Below the pieces are notes generated by a model. That model searched no databases, was not told the origin of the DNA, and saw only the letters and a list, made by a program, of their open reading frames with translations. The position numbers and the translations under genes were made by a program. Shown here in pieces: positions 8,864 through 17,748 of a stretch of DNA of 64,000 nt (the stretch's first letter is position 1; every line of letters starts with the position of its first letter). This stretch comes from Helicobacter mustelae. Its GTDB lineage: Bacteria > Campylobacterota > Campylobacteria > Campylobacterales > Helicobacteraceae. The DNA lies in NCBI RefSeq assembly GCF_900476215.1, contig NZ_LS483446.1, forward strand, positions 1,054,001-1,118,000, written 5' to 3'.

Positions 8864-9862
8864 ATGATGTTTACAAGAATGCGTAGACTACGAATGAAGG
8901 AAAAGGTGCGGGAGCTTGTCTGTGAAACAAGATTGCACTTAAGTGATTTCATCTATCCACTTTTTGCAATCGAAGGAAGGGCACAAAAAAATGCCATAGC
9001 CTCCATGCCAGACATCCATCAAATGAGCATTGATGTGCTATTAAAAGAATGCGAGGAACTTCAAAATCTAGGAATTTTTCATGTTTTACTTTTTGGCATT
9101 CCCGATCACAAAGATACTATTGGAAGTGCTGCGCTCAAAGATTCCAGCATCGTAGCAAAGGCCACTGCTTCCATCAAAAAGCATTTTCCAGAAATGATTG
9201 TAAGCCTAGATTTATGTTTTTGTGAATACACAGATCATGGGCATTGTGGCATCCTTGATAAAAGGCTACAAAGCGTAGATAATGATGCTACTTTAGAGAT
9301 CCTAGGCAAGCAGGCAGTCATCCTTGCAGAGGCAGGGGCAGATATCATCGCTCCAAGCACCATGATGGATGGGATGGTGATGAGCATCCGAAAAGCTTTA
9401 GATTTAGCTAACTTTAGCCATATTCCCATCATGAGCTATTCGACAAAATTTGCCAGCGCATACTATGGACCCTTTCGTGATATCGCACAGAGCACACCAA
9501 GTTTTGGCGATCGCAAAAGCTATCAAGAAAGCCATGCCAATAGACGCGAGGCCATTAGGGAGAGCTTGGAAGATGAGAGAGAGGGTGCAGATATCTTGAT
9601 GGTAAAACCTGCACTCATCTATCTTGACATCGTGCGCGAAATCAGAGAGCGCACACTCCTGCCTCTGGCTGTTTATAATGTCAGCGGGGAATATGCGATG
9701 CTAAAGCTTGCAGGCAAAGCCGGCCTAATTGACTACAAAAGCGCCATGCTTGAAACACTAACAAGCTTTAAGAGGGCAGGTGCGGATATTATCATCAGTT
9801 ATCACACAAAAGAACTCGCAAAAATCTTACAAGGAGAAACTTATTATGGGAAGAGCATTTGA
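8864..9862 (+). CDS. hemB: Delta-aminolevulinic acid dehydratase (porphobilinogen synthase)
   Basis: A 332-residue enzyme that joins two 5-aminolevulinate molecules to porphobilinogen in haem synthesis. The Schiff-base lysines are K195 ([14 protein letters not shown]) and K248 (ILMVKPAL). The metal site has C118, C120 and C128 in [15 protein letters not shown], indicating a zinc-dependent form. The gene begins with two ATG codons behind GGAGAG. It overlaps yebC by 17 bases. Confidence 0.94.
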   Translation: MMFTRMRRLRMKEKVRELVCETRLHLSDFIYPLFAIEGRAQKNAIASMPDIHQMSIDVLLKECEELQNLGIFHVLLFGIPDHKDTIGSAALKDSSIVAKATASIKKHFPEMIVSLDLCFCEYTDHGHCGILDKRLQSVDNDATLEILGKQAVILAEAGADIIAPSTMMDGMVMSIRKALDLANFSHIPIMSYSTKFASAYYGPFRDIAQSTPSFGDRKSYQESHANRREAIRESLEDEREGADILMVKPALIYLDIVREIRERTLLPLAVYNVSGEYAMLKLAGKAGLIDYKSAMLETLTSFKRAGADIIISYHTKELAKILQGETYYGKSI

Positions 9863-10565
9863 GTATAGAAGAGCGGCAAAAGAAAAACGCTGGGATAAAA
9901 TGAGCAAGGTATTTCCCAAACTTGCCAAGGCCATCACTGTCGCAGCAAAAGAAGGTGGCATAGACCCGATGATGAATGCCAAACTACGCACTGCCATTGC
10001 CAATGCCAAGGCACAGAATATGCCCAGGGATAATATTGATGCAGCCATCAAACGCGCCAATGGCAAGGATGGGGTCTTTTCTGAAATGACTTATGAGGGG
10101 AAGGCTAGCAATGGGGTATTAATCTTTATTGAATGCACCACAGACAATCCCACACGCACCATTGCCAATCTCAAAAGCTATTTCAACAAAACCCCCGGGG
10201 CTAGCATCGTGCCCAATGGATCGCTAGAATTTATGTTCACGCGCAAAAGCGTATTTGAGTTTGATATTCCAAATCTCGATCCAGACGAGCTCGAGCTCAC
10301 ACTCATTGATTATGGATTAGAAGAACTAAGCCAAATTAATGGGGAAGAGGGAGATTTTTATGTGGCCTATGGGGATTATACAAACTTTGGCAAGCTCAAT
10401 GAGGGATTTGAAAAGCTTGGCATTCCCATCAAAAAAGCCTCTTTGCAAAGGATTGCAAACTCTCCCATCACGCTCACAGAGGAGCAGCTCCTAGAAGCAG
10501 AAAAATTGATAGATAAGATTGAGGATGATGATGATGTGCAGGCAGTCTATACCAATATCGAATAA
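9846..10565 (+). CDS. YebC/PmpR-family protein (TACO1 family)
   Basis: A 239-residue protein starting [21 protein letters not shown], the YebC signature; the ATG at 9846 has AGGAGAAA ten bases upstream. Three-domain layout: a basic helical N-terminus to about residue 80 ([22 protein letters not shown]), then two alpha/beta domains ([33 protein letters not shown]). Members were called transcription regulators, but recent work assigns many to relieving ribosome stalling on proline-rich stretches. The start lies inside hemB. Confidence 0.9.
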   Translation: MGRAFEYRRAAKEKRWDKMSKVFPKLAKAITVAAKEGGIDPMMNAKLRTAIANAKAQNMPRDNIDAAIKRANGKDGVFSEMTYEGKASNGVLIFIECTTDNPTRTIANLKSYFNKTPGASIVPNGSLEFMFTRKSVFEFDIPNLDPDELELTLIDYGLEELSQINGEEGDFYVAYGDYTNFGKLNEGFEKLGIPIKKASLQRIANSPITLTEEQLLEAEKLIDKIEDDDDVQAVYTNIE

Positions 10566-10943
10566 TGCCCTTTGCAATTGGGGAAATTGAGAGTCTAGGG
10601 GAGGAAAGAGAGCCAGACAAAAATTGAGAGTCTAAGTTTAGGTGAGGAATTTGAGTTTCTTAATGGGCTAAAAAATCTAAAAAACACTAATGTCTTCTTG
10701 CAGGGCCATCCCTGCCTTTTCCCCATACTCTAGTATGCATTGCCCCACTCACCCCAAGCCTTTGTATGATAAACCCTCTGATGCTGCACATACCCTAAGG
10801 GCTACAAAAGCTTAACCCAGCCCACACAAAAACCAATCACTGTGGCATTTAGTCTAGCTTAAATCACAAAAGTTTAAGCAGCCTCATGAAAACCAACAAA
10901 CCCAATCACAAACCAATCCCAGTTGCTAAAAGGATTGCAAAAA
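10566..10943. other. Intergenic region with a truB remnant and short repeats
   Basis: There is no intact gene between yebC and the convergent NADH dehydrogenase. The motif AATTGAGAGTCTA occurs twice, 36 bases apart near the left end, and CCAATCAC-type motifs recur on the right. The centre contains the truB-like fragment listed separately. Confidence 0.5.
10693..10795 (-). pseudogene. Eroded fragment of a truB-like gene
   Basis: About 103 bases align with 35791-35895, inside the intact truB. Shared blocks include TCTTCTTGCAGGG, then GCCCCACTCACCCCAAGCC, then TTTGT and GATGCTGC. The intact segment encodes [32 protein letters not shown]. The fragment has substitutions and length changes (for example CATACC for CATACGC) and no open frame beyond the match. 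It therefore looks like a decayed partial duplicate of the pseudouridine synthase gene, sitting in the opposite position relative to its present neighbours. Confidence 0.75.
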
Positions 10944-12146
10944 TCAATCACTGCTGCGATAGCGAAACTGTCCTTTTTTGAGCATCATTTTTAGCCCTCC
11001 GATGCCAAAGAGCCAGCGATTTTCTACGACATTCTTCATAAATGCCGCAAATTTCCCAGAAATATTTTTCTTGAATACGATGCCCACAGCATCCAGATGT
11101 CCGATGGAGCAAATAGAACCGCGATTAATAAAATGAAAATCTTTTTTTATCTCCTTGCCCTCTAATTTGTCCGCGAGCAAATTGCCAATATACTCTCCCA
11201 TTTGCGATGCAATCTGTGCAGTGGGAGCACAGATGGCATCCTTTTCACCAAAAATCGCACAATCCCCCACCACATACACATTGTCATAATTTGTGTTTTT
11301 GAGCTGAGAATCCACCTTAATCCTGCCTTTTTTACTCTCCATTTTGGAATAATACTCCACAGTGTCATTACCCTTGACTCCCGTGCTCCACAAGATGGTA
11401 TTACCAAAAATCTTTTCTTGCTTGCCATTTCTAGTGATAATGATGCCATCCTCTTGGCATTCCTCCACACTGGCATTATTGACGATCTCCACCCCTAGAT
11501 CTCTTAGTTTTCTCTCTGCGACTTGGCTGAGTTTTTCTTCAAATACTGGTAAGATTCTTGAAGATCTTCCCACGCAAGTGATTTTAATATCCTCTTTGTT
11601 GAGTCCATAAATCGCACAAACACGCTTTATATCATGTGCAAGCTCAGCAGTAAATTCAATCCCCGTAAATCCCGTACCACATACAATAAAAGAAAGATTA
11701 TTTTTGTCTTTGGTGACATGATAGTCTTTGAATTTCCACTCAATATTCCGGCACAGACGCAGGGCCGCATTGAGCGAAGAAAGCTTATAGGCATGCTCCT
11801 GCACGCCTTTAATCCCACATAAATCAGGCTTGAAGCCAAGGGCAATGACCAAAATATCATAATGATATGTATCAAGCTTGCCAATGACCTTATTTTCTTC
11901 TGGGCAAATCTCCATGGCCTTGTCTTTGATGAATCGCACGCTCTTTAGCAATGGACGATAGTAGATCTTTGCCTTCCGTTCGCTAAGAGTCCCTATGGCG
12001 ACCTTATGCAAAAGCGTGGTTTGGTAATGGTAGTCGTGTTTGCTAATGAGTGTAACTTCTGCATCTACATGGCGTTTTTGCAAGGTCAGTGCGGATTTGA
12101 GTCCTCCATAACCTCCTCCAATAATCAAAATCCTTGTCTTCTTCAT
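10944..12146 (-). CDS. ndh: Type II NADH:quinone oxidoreductase (NDH-2)
   Basis: A 400-residue flavoprotein with an N-terminal FAD-binding Rossmann fold (ILIIGGGYGGLKSALTL) and an NADH-binding Rossmann fold at about residues 150-175 (FIVCGTGFTGIEFTAEL). VYVVGDCA near residue 300 is the second FAD-contacting motif. The C-terminal stretch (LFGIGGLKMMLKKG) fits the amphipathic membrane anchor of NDH-2. Such enzymes oxidise NADH at the membrane without pumping protons. Sulfide:quinone reductase is the main alternative, but its paired redox cysteines are not seen. Confidence 0.8.
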   Translation of the reverse strand: MKKTRILIIGGGYGGLKSALTLQKRHVDAEVTLISKHDYHYQTTLLHKVAIGTLSERKAKIYYRPLLKSVRFIKDKAMEICPEENKVIGKLDTYHYDILVIALGFKPDLCGIKGVQEHAYKLSSLNAALRLCRNIEWKFKDYHVTKDKNNLSFIVCGTGFTGIEFTAELAHDIKRVCAIYGLNKEDIKITCVGRSSRILPVFEEKLSQVAERKLRDLGVEIVNNASVEECQEDGIIITRNGKQEKIFGNTILWSTGVKGNDTVEYYSKMESKKGRIKVDSQLKNTNYDNVYVVGDCAIFGEKDAICAPTAQIASQMGEYIGNLLADKLEGKEIKKDFHFINRGSICSIGHLDAVGIVFKKNISGKFAAFMKNVVENRWLFGIGGLKMMLKKGQFRYRSSD

Positions 12147-12606
12147 GATTCCATCCCCTTGTGTTTATTTTTGCAAAATCCAAGCATCTTATTGATCTAT
12201 AAAATAAAAATAAGTCCGCATTTTACACTATTTTTGCTTAAAGAATCACGCTAAGTGTGAAATTTCAAAAATCCCTGTGCTGCGATGTTTGGATAAAAAT
12301 TCTGGATATTTATTTTTGCATTACAGATGCAGGGGCGGGATTTAAGGCTAGGAATTTTCCAAGAAAGAAGCGGGGTGCATTTGGGTTAGAGATTAGAGAG
12401 CTTGGGGATGCATGAGAGATTTGTCTCTTTTAGACAAAATCACGTAGGCACACAGTGTAGCACAAAGCCAATCACAAAAATAAGCCGCGAGATTTGGTGT
12501 AAAAATAGATAAGGGAACCAATTCTAGACTTAGGGCTAGGAAATTAAAAACACTAGAGATTTAATAGGAGAGGGAGGAGAATTGTAGGGCTTAGAAACAC
12601 TCCGCT
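12147..12606. other. Intergenic region between ndh and hisH
   Basis: 460 bases with no convincing gene on either strand. The end next to ndh should hold its minus-strand promoter (A/T-rich, with TGTAAAAT on the minus strand). A small hairpin, TTTGTCT-CTTTT-AGACAAA, lies near 12420 without a T-run. I see nothing else. Confidence 0.4.
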
Positions 12607-13221
12607 CTAGAGTTGCGTGAAATTTTGCAGTAATTTTAGACCATTTTTGTCAGATTTTTCTGGATGAGGCTGGATGGCATAGACATTTTCTTTTTGCACG
12701 ATGGCAGGGAAGCTCACCCCATATTCACAGGTCGCTAAGATATCCTTGGCATGGGCAATGGCATGAAAGCTATGCACAAAATACAGATAAAACCCCCCCT
12801 CCATTCCCTTGAAAAATCTCTCATCCTCACGCTGCTTAAGACAGAGATTCCAGCCAATGTGAGGGATCTTGAGAGGGGAGAGCATAGCAGCATCAAATCT
12901 CCTCACATCCCCCTCAAAAATCCCAAGCCCCCTATGCTCGCCAAACTCAAAGCCTCGCTCAAAGAGCAACTGCATCCCCACGCAAATGCCCAAAAAATAT
13001 TTTCCACTTTTTATAAATTCCAAAATCGCCTGCTCCATATTGCTTTTTCTTAGCTGCATAATCGCATCGCCAAATGCCCCCACACCTGGCAAAACCAGCT
13101 TGTCACAATGCCTCAAAGCATCTGGATCCCTCAAACGCTCTAACTTCACACCAAAGGCACCAAAGGCCTGCAAGACACTGCCAATATTCCCCGCGCCATA
13201 ATCAATAATCCCAATTTTCAT
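12607..13221 (-). CDS. hisH: HisH-type glutamine amidotransferase subunit
   Basis: A 204-residue class I amidotransferase. The nucleophile is C80 in GICVGMQLLF, and the catalytic pair is H186 and E188 in QPHPEKS. The N-terminus MKIGIIDYGAGNIGSV is diagnostic for HisH. The partner synthase HisF is not in the window, so the gene stands apart from any his operon. It could serve histidine synthesis with a distant hisF, or a surface-sugar amidination pathway as some Campylobacter HisH copies do. Confidence 0.82.
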   Translation of the reverse strand: MKIGIIDYGAGNIGSVLQAFGAFGVKLERLRDPDALRHCDKLVLPGVGAFGDAIMQLRKSNMEQAILEFIKSGKYFLGICVGMQLLFERGFEFGEHRGLGIFEGDVRRFDAAMLSPLKIPHIGWNLCLKQREDERFFKGMEGGFYLYFVHSFHAIAHAKDILATCEYGVSFPAIVQKENVYAIQPHPEKSDKNGLKLLQNFTQL

Positions 13222-13263
13222 CTCTACCTCTCTGAGAATTCCTTCGCTCTTATCATTTCTAAA

Positions 13264-14217
13264 ATGAAGTATAATTATACTAATTTTCTAGCGTGGGTTT
13301 TTGTGCAGTATCTTTCCCTGGGTTTATTTTTCACCTTCAGTGCATCCTTTTTCTTCGCTCTCATGAATGCCCTCATCAAAATCCTCTCCCCAGACATCCC
13401 ACCCATCCAAAATCTCTTCTTTCGCTCCCTTGTAATGATGCTTTTTTTGTGTTTTATTTTTTTCAAGCCAGGTAAGGAGAAAGCCATCAAAAAACCTGGT
13501 GGATGGCTCAAGCTATGGATGCGCGCACTCCTTGGTGGCACAGCCATGCTCGCACTCTTTTATAACATCGCCACCATTCCCCTAAGCATCGCCACAACCT
13601 TCATGCAAAGCACACCGCTTTACACCATCATTTTTGCTGCGATTTTTTTAAAAGAAAAAATCACCACAAGCAATCTCACTGCCGCACTCATTGGATTTTT
13701 CGGGGTGCTGCTTATCTGCGATCCCTTCGGCGTTCCGCTTGGATTTGACAACATCCTCATGGGCATCATCAGCGGCGCAGGCACCGCACTAGCACTAGTC
13801 ACCCTCAAAACGCTAAAGGATTATTTCAGCAATAATTTCATCATTTTTTTCTTTGGATTTAGTATGACTTTGGTGGGGGGTATCCTCTTACTGCTCCCAC
13901 CCATGGAGATTTTAGACAATACTTGGCACAGTCCAAACCTCAAGGAATGGGAGCTCATTTTGCTCGTTGGCATTATGGGAACGCTAGGACAGCATTTCCT
14001 CACCAAGGCTTATATGAGTGCTCCAGCGGGCATCCTCGCCCCCATGGATTATATTCGCATTGTTTGGGGGATTGTAATGGGGACTTATCTGGGCGATCCC
14101 TTCCCCAATCTGCATGGATTTCTAGGCATTGGGCTAGTGATTTTCTCAGGGCTCTTTATCGCATTTCCCATCTTCCTCAAAGACATCAAAAGAATCAAAA
14201 ATGCAAAAATTCTCTAA
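13264..14217 (+). CDS. EamA/DMT-family inner-membrane transporter
   Basis: A 317-residue protein with about ten membrane helices in two EamA repeats. Typical elements are SFFFALMNALIKILS in helix 1, IPLSIATTFMQSTPLYTIIFAAIFLKE in the first repeat and MSAPAGILAPMDYIRIVWGI in the second. The substrate is unknown. The start is uncertain: ATG 13264 gives an extra polar N-terminus, while GTG 13303 starts nearer helix 1 and would lie downstream of the TATAAT at 13270. It is divergent from hisH, 42 bases apart. Confidence 0.8.
   Translation: MKYNYTNFLAWVFVQYLSLGLFFTFSASFFFALMNALIKILSPDIPPIQNLFFRSLVMMLFLCFIFFKPGKEKAIKKPGGWLKLWMRALLGGTAMLALFYNIATIPLSIATTFMQSTPLYTIIFAAIFLKEKITTSNLTAALIGFFGVLLICDPFGVPLGFDNILMGIISGAGTALALVTLKTLKDYFSNNFIIFFFGFSMTLVGGILLLLPPMEILDNTWHSPNLKEWELILLVGIMGTLGQHFLTKAYMSAPAGILAPMDYIRIVWGIVMGTYLGDPFPNLHGFLGIGLVIFSGLFIAFPIFLKDIKRIKNAKIL
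13268..13281. promoter_or_regulatory. Palindromic AGTATAATTATACT: overlapping divergent -10 boxes
   Basis: This 14-base perfect palindrome contains TATAAT on both strands (13270-13275 forward, 13274-13279 reverse). The reverse box lies about 50 bases before the hisH start and suits its promoter. If the forward box is used, the transcript would begin after the ATG at 13264, so the transporter would have to start at GTG 13303. Confidence 0.45.
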
Positions 14218-14322
14218 CCCTAGACCCATTGCATTAGAAACGGTTTTTTTGCTGTTTTTGACACCCTATCACAAGTTAAGCCCAAACATCAGGCCAAATC
14301 CCAGACTTACATACTTACACAA

Positions 14323-15603
14323 ATGGAGCCAGTCATTGAGCAGGTGCACAAAATGAATCTTTTCAAAAGCCTTGTTCTTTATTTGCGCCTATGGTTTCAT
14401 CTAACACACCAAACCTCAAGACGCCTAGACATCATGGACATTCTTTTTGTTTGCATTGCATGCAGCTGGCTTTTTTTACTGCTTTTTATGGTGGGGGAGA
14501 TTTCGCTTAGCCAAAAAGAAGCATGGAATTTCTTCTTCAATGAAGATCCCTTTTTCACCGCGTTTCGCGCCATTTTCCATGCCCTAGCCTTTTTGAGACT
14601 AGGGGGTGACTACACCCTCAAAATCCCCCTCTTATTCCTCAACATTTGCAATCTTTTTTTGCTCTATGGGATCTGCAGACACACACTAAGACACAAATGC
14701 GATTCTCTCATTGCAATTTTGATCTGCATAACACTTCCTGCAGTGAATTTCTCTGCGCTGCTTTTGGTGGAAAGTGGTTGGGTGCTTTTTCTCTCCTTGC
14801 TCATTTGCTATTTTCTCACACGTTACAAGCAAGTGCCGCTATTTTTGCTCTTTTTTCTTGCACTTCTTAGCTCTGGGGTCCTCATCCTCTCTTTAGGAAT
14901 CGCGCTTTTTATGTTAAAGACCAAGCATTACAAAACTGCGATTTTCTGTCTTGCCTGTGCGATTTTAAATTATTGTCTTTATGATTTTGGCATCGATGGC
15001 ATCCCTAGGGGGTATTTCCTAGATACCCTAGGCCAGCTTGCCCTCCTCTATAGCCCGCTGCTTTTTGTCTATTATGTCTATAGTATTTATTGGGGGATTG
15101 TGCACAAACAAAGCCTCCTTGCCTATATCGCAGGCACCAGCCTTGTATTTTGCATCCTGCTTTCTTTGCGCCAAAATATCGACTTTTATACCCTAGCCCC
15201 CCAAAGCCTTGTAGGGATTCCTGTCATGGTGCAGTGCTTTTTGAATGACCTGCGCACCCATCTCCCCCAATTTCGCACCAAGCACTACATCATCTCTAGC
15301 ATCCTTTTATTTGCACTTTTTTTGCAAACTGCTATGATTTTTGGCAACAAAATCACTTATTTCTTCTCTGATAAGCCCAACTTCGCCGCCAATTATTATT
15401 TTTCCAAAGAAATCGCCAGGGCCCTCAAAGACTATGGCATCACTGCCATAAAAGCACCAAAGTCCCTCACCCTGCCCCTGCAATTTTATGGGATCCAAAA
15501 AGGGGGAGATTTCATCCTAGAGCCCACAAAAAGCAAAAAAGCCGATATCCAGATCCGCTACAATCACACTGCCATTGTGCGCTTCAATCTCGAGAAAAAA
15601 TAA
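14323..15603 (+). CDS. Multi-span membrane protein, GT39/ArnT-like layout
   Basis: A 426-residue protein with about ten membrane helices from residue 38 to 350, followed by a soluble tail of about 75 residues. The loop after helix 1 (LSQKEAWNFFFNEDPFFTAFRAIFHALAFLRLGGDY) resembles the first periplasmic loop of lipid-linked sugar or aminoarabinose transferases, which carries catalytic acidic residues. I therefore suspect a membrane glycosyltransferase, but no diagnostic motif is complete. An internal ATG at 14353 (MNLFKSL) is an equally good start. The stop overlaps the next ATG by one base, so these genes are coupled. Confidence 0.6.
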   Translation: MEPVIEQVHKMNLFKSLVLYLRLWFHLTHQTSRRLDIMDILFVCIACSWLFLLLFMVGEISLSQKEAWNFFFNEDPFFTAFRAIFHALAFLRLGGDYTLKIPLLFLNICNLFLLYGICRHTLRHKCDSLIAILICITLPAVNFSALLLVESGWVLFLSLLICYFLTRYKQVPLFLLFFLALLSSGVLILSLGIALFMLKTKHYKTAIFCLACAILNYCLYDFGIDGIPRGYFLDTLGQLALLYSPLLFVYYVYSIYWGIVHKQSLLAYIAGTSLVFCILLSLRQNIDFYTLAPQSLVGIPVMVQCFLNDLRTHLPQFRTKHYIISSILLFALFLQTAMIFGNKITYFFSDKPNFAANYYFSKEIARALKDYGITAIKAPKSLTLPLQFYGIQKGGDFILEPTKSKKADIQIRYNHTAIVRFNLEKK

Positions 15604-16301
15604 TGCAAAAAGCCTTTGGGATGCTAGAAATTTTATTTGTTTTTGTGATGCTTGGCATCCTTATCTCTCTTGCTAGACCCTTTTCCAATCGCCAGCTAGA
15701 GCGCGCAAGGGAATACCTCTACCAAAATCTCCTCTATGCCAAAAATCTAGCCCTCACCCACAGCACTCGCTACACCAAGCCAGAGCAGGGGAATTTCCTA
15801 AAAGGCTACTTCCCCTCTGTGGCCCTGCCCTTCCTTGTCAAAGAACCCATGATGTGGCAGATGCAATTCCATTTGGTGGGAAAATACACAAAAGATAGCT
15901 TTAGCATTTATTTTGACACACCCCGCTATGCCCACACCACACACTATGACCATCGCCCCATGTCAGGGGATTTGATCGCAGTTTCTGGGAGGGATCTGCA
16001 CTGCATCAGCGGCTACAACAACAATAACATCTCTGAATTTTGCAAAGATAATGCTGATACCACCACAAGACTCAAAGAGAGCTTTGGCATCCATCTTGCC
16101 ATCCATGCGCAAAAAAGCTGCCAGGAGAGCCAAACTGCAAGGATCTATTTTGATTTTTTGGGGAGGCCATATTGTGGGAGGGAGCAAACGCCTCTAAAAG
16201 AGCCCTTCATCATTACACTTTCTAAAAACTCCCACTCCACAACAATCTGCATCCTGCCAAAAAATGGTCTCATTCTCAAAGGAGAGGCATGCCAAAAATA
16301 G
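15603..16301 (+). CDS. Pseudopilin-like protein with a type III signal sequence
   Basis: A 232-residue protein. The N-terminus MQKAFGMLEILFVFVMLGILISLA is a prepilin-type leader: a short basic head, then a hydrophobic helix with Glu at +5 if cleavage follows Ala4 (QKA/FGMLE). The remainder is globular with five cysteines and reads like a minor pseudopilin. No prepilin peptidase, secretin or assembly ATPase is seen in the window. The gene is sandwiched, with overlaps, between the membrane transferase-like gene and a glycosyltransferase, and all three likely form one transcript. Confidence 0.55.
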   Translation: MQKAFGMLEILFVFVMLGILISLARPFSNRQLERAREYLYQNLLYAKNLALTHSTRYTKPEQGNFLKGYFPSVALPFLVKEPMMWQMQFHLVGKYTKDSFSIYFDTPRYAHTTHYDHRPMSGDLIAVSGRDLHCISGYNNNNISEFCKDNADTTTRLKESFGIHLAIHAQKSCQESQTARIYFDFLGRPYCGREQTPLKEPFIITLSKNSHSTTICILPKNGLILKGEACQK

Positions 16302-17431
16302 CCCTACTCAATGATTTTGACATCACCAAACGCCCACGACCCAAGCGTATGCTAGATATGCTAAAGGGGCATTATGAACTCTATGCCATCGCCATGGATT
16401 GCAGCCCCATAGAGGGAGTGGAGTGCTTTGCCTATCCTGCAAGCAAGAATGCCAAAGAGCGAAGTTTAGAAGAGCAAAAAATCCTAGAGCAGCGCTTAAA
16501 AAATAAGGATTTTCTTCCCTTGGTCTACACCCCCAATCGCTTAAAGATTTTAGAATTTTTTACAAAGATGCCAAAGATGGATCTTTTCATCATCGAGGAC
16601 ATCACTTTGCTTGCCTTTGGACTGGATTACAAAAAATCCTACAACCCCTCGCTAAAAATCCTAATTGATTTGCGCGAATACTATCCCCTGCAATATGAAA
16701 ATGACCCTGAGTGGATGGCAGGCTTTGGGGAGTTTTTTGGCTTTCTTTGCAGGGAATTTTTGCCTCATGTGGATTTTGCAATCACAGTGAGTGAAGGCAT
16801 CGCGCAAAAATACAAAGAGGAATTTGGTCTGCATTGTGAAGTCTTCCACTCCCTACCTCCCTATCATGAGCTCAAACCAAACCCCCTAAAAACTCCCATC
16901 AACATCATCTATCATGGCTTTTTAAGCCCAGATCGCAATTCTGCTTTTTTGCTAGAGATTGCCCATCAATTGCGTGGGGATTTTTGCATGCAAATCCTAG
17001 GACTTAGCAATATCAAAGGATTTTTAGAAACGCTAGAGAAAAATGCCCCAAAAAATGTCAATTTTCTAGCACCCGTAAGCATGGAAGAAATCATTCCTTT
17101 TACCAATAATTTTGACATTGGCATCCTCACCCTCTCACCAAACACCTTCAACAACGCCCACGCCCTCCCCAATAAATTTTTTGAATACATCCAAGCGCGC
17201 CTAGCACTCATAGCCCCCCCACTCCCAAGCCTAAGAGATTTCCTATCCTTGTGGCAGGTGGGAAAAATGAGCCAGGATTTCACCCCAGAATCCCTAGCTT
17301 CCACCATCAACGCATTGCAAAAAGAAGAGATTGCAGCCTATAAAACTGCCTCTGATAGGGCTGCAAAAATCCTCAACACCACAGAAAATCGCCAAAAAAT
17401 CCTGCGCTGGATTGAAGGGCTGCTATCCTAG
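16289..17431 (+). CDS. GT-B fold glycosyltransferase (GT4-like)
   Basis: A 380-residue soluble protein. The N-terminal half contains a Rossmann-like domain (FIIEDITLLAFGLDY, LKILIDLREYYP, FAITVSEGIAQKYKEEFG); the C-terminal half has the nucleotide-sugar region (INIIYHGFLSPDRNSAFLLE, FDIGILTLSPN, ALPNKFFEYIQARLALIA), including the usual Lys-Phe-Phe-Glu signature. The pathway is probably lipopolysaccharide or protein glycan assembly, given further glycosyltransferases downstream. A C7 run in the coding strand (17214-17220) is a mild slippage risk. Its start overlaps the pseudopilin gene by 13 bases. Confidence 0.75.
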   Translation: MPKIALLNDFDITKRPRPKRMLDMLKGHYELYAIAMDCSPIEGVECFAYPASKNAKERSLEEQKILEQRLKNKDFLPLVYTPNRLKILEFFTKMPKMDLFIIEDITLLAFGLDYKKSYNPSLKILIDLREYYPLQYENDPEWMAGFGEFFGFLCREFLPHVDFAITVSEGIAQKYKEEFGLHCEVFHSLPPYHELKPNPLKTPINIIYHGFLSPDRNSAFLLEIAHQLRGDFCMQILGLSNIKGFLETLEKNAPKNVNFLAPVSMEEIIPFTNNFDIGILTLSPNTFNNAHALPNKFFEYIQARLALIAPPLPSLRDFLSLWQVGKMSQDFTPESLASTINALQKEEIAAYKTASDRAAKILNTTENRQKILRWIEGLLS

Positions 17432-17746
17432 CTCTATGCTTTTTGGAATTTACAGACAGATAGCCCGCCTAATGGGGATTGAAGCCCTATTCTAATCACT
17501 CTATACTTTTGGAGTAGTGTTTTTGGATTTGGTAGGCTTTGCTCTAGGGGAGTTTTTCTTTGGGGCACAGCTGAAGGCTAGCGCTAGGGTAGAATCTCAA
17601 AATCAAGAAGACCACGATGTAGGGGGAAAATTATGCAGAGAAGTGCCAGGGATGAGCACGATGTATTTTCCTGTGATAGAGACCCAGTAAATTAGTGTCC
17701 TACCAGCAACAAAGCAAAGACTAGCACCAAGCCTTATGGCCAGGTG
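17432..17746. other. Intergenic region left of the duplicated glycosyltransferases
   Basis: 315 bases between convergent genes. A 48-codon minus-strand ORF starts near 17750, but it has no ribosome site and no recognisable family. I see no terminator or repeat. Confidence 0.4.
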
Positions 17747-17748
17747 CA

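Noticed and set aside
17214-17220. C7 run in the glycosyltransferase at 16289-17431 as a phase-variation tract
   Set aside because: Seven bases is short for efficient slippage, and the frame is intact; noted only as a mild possibility.
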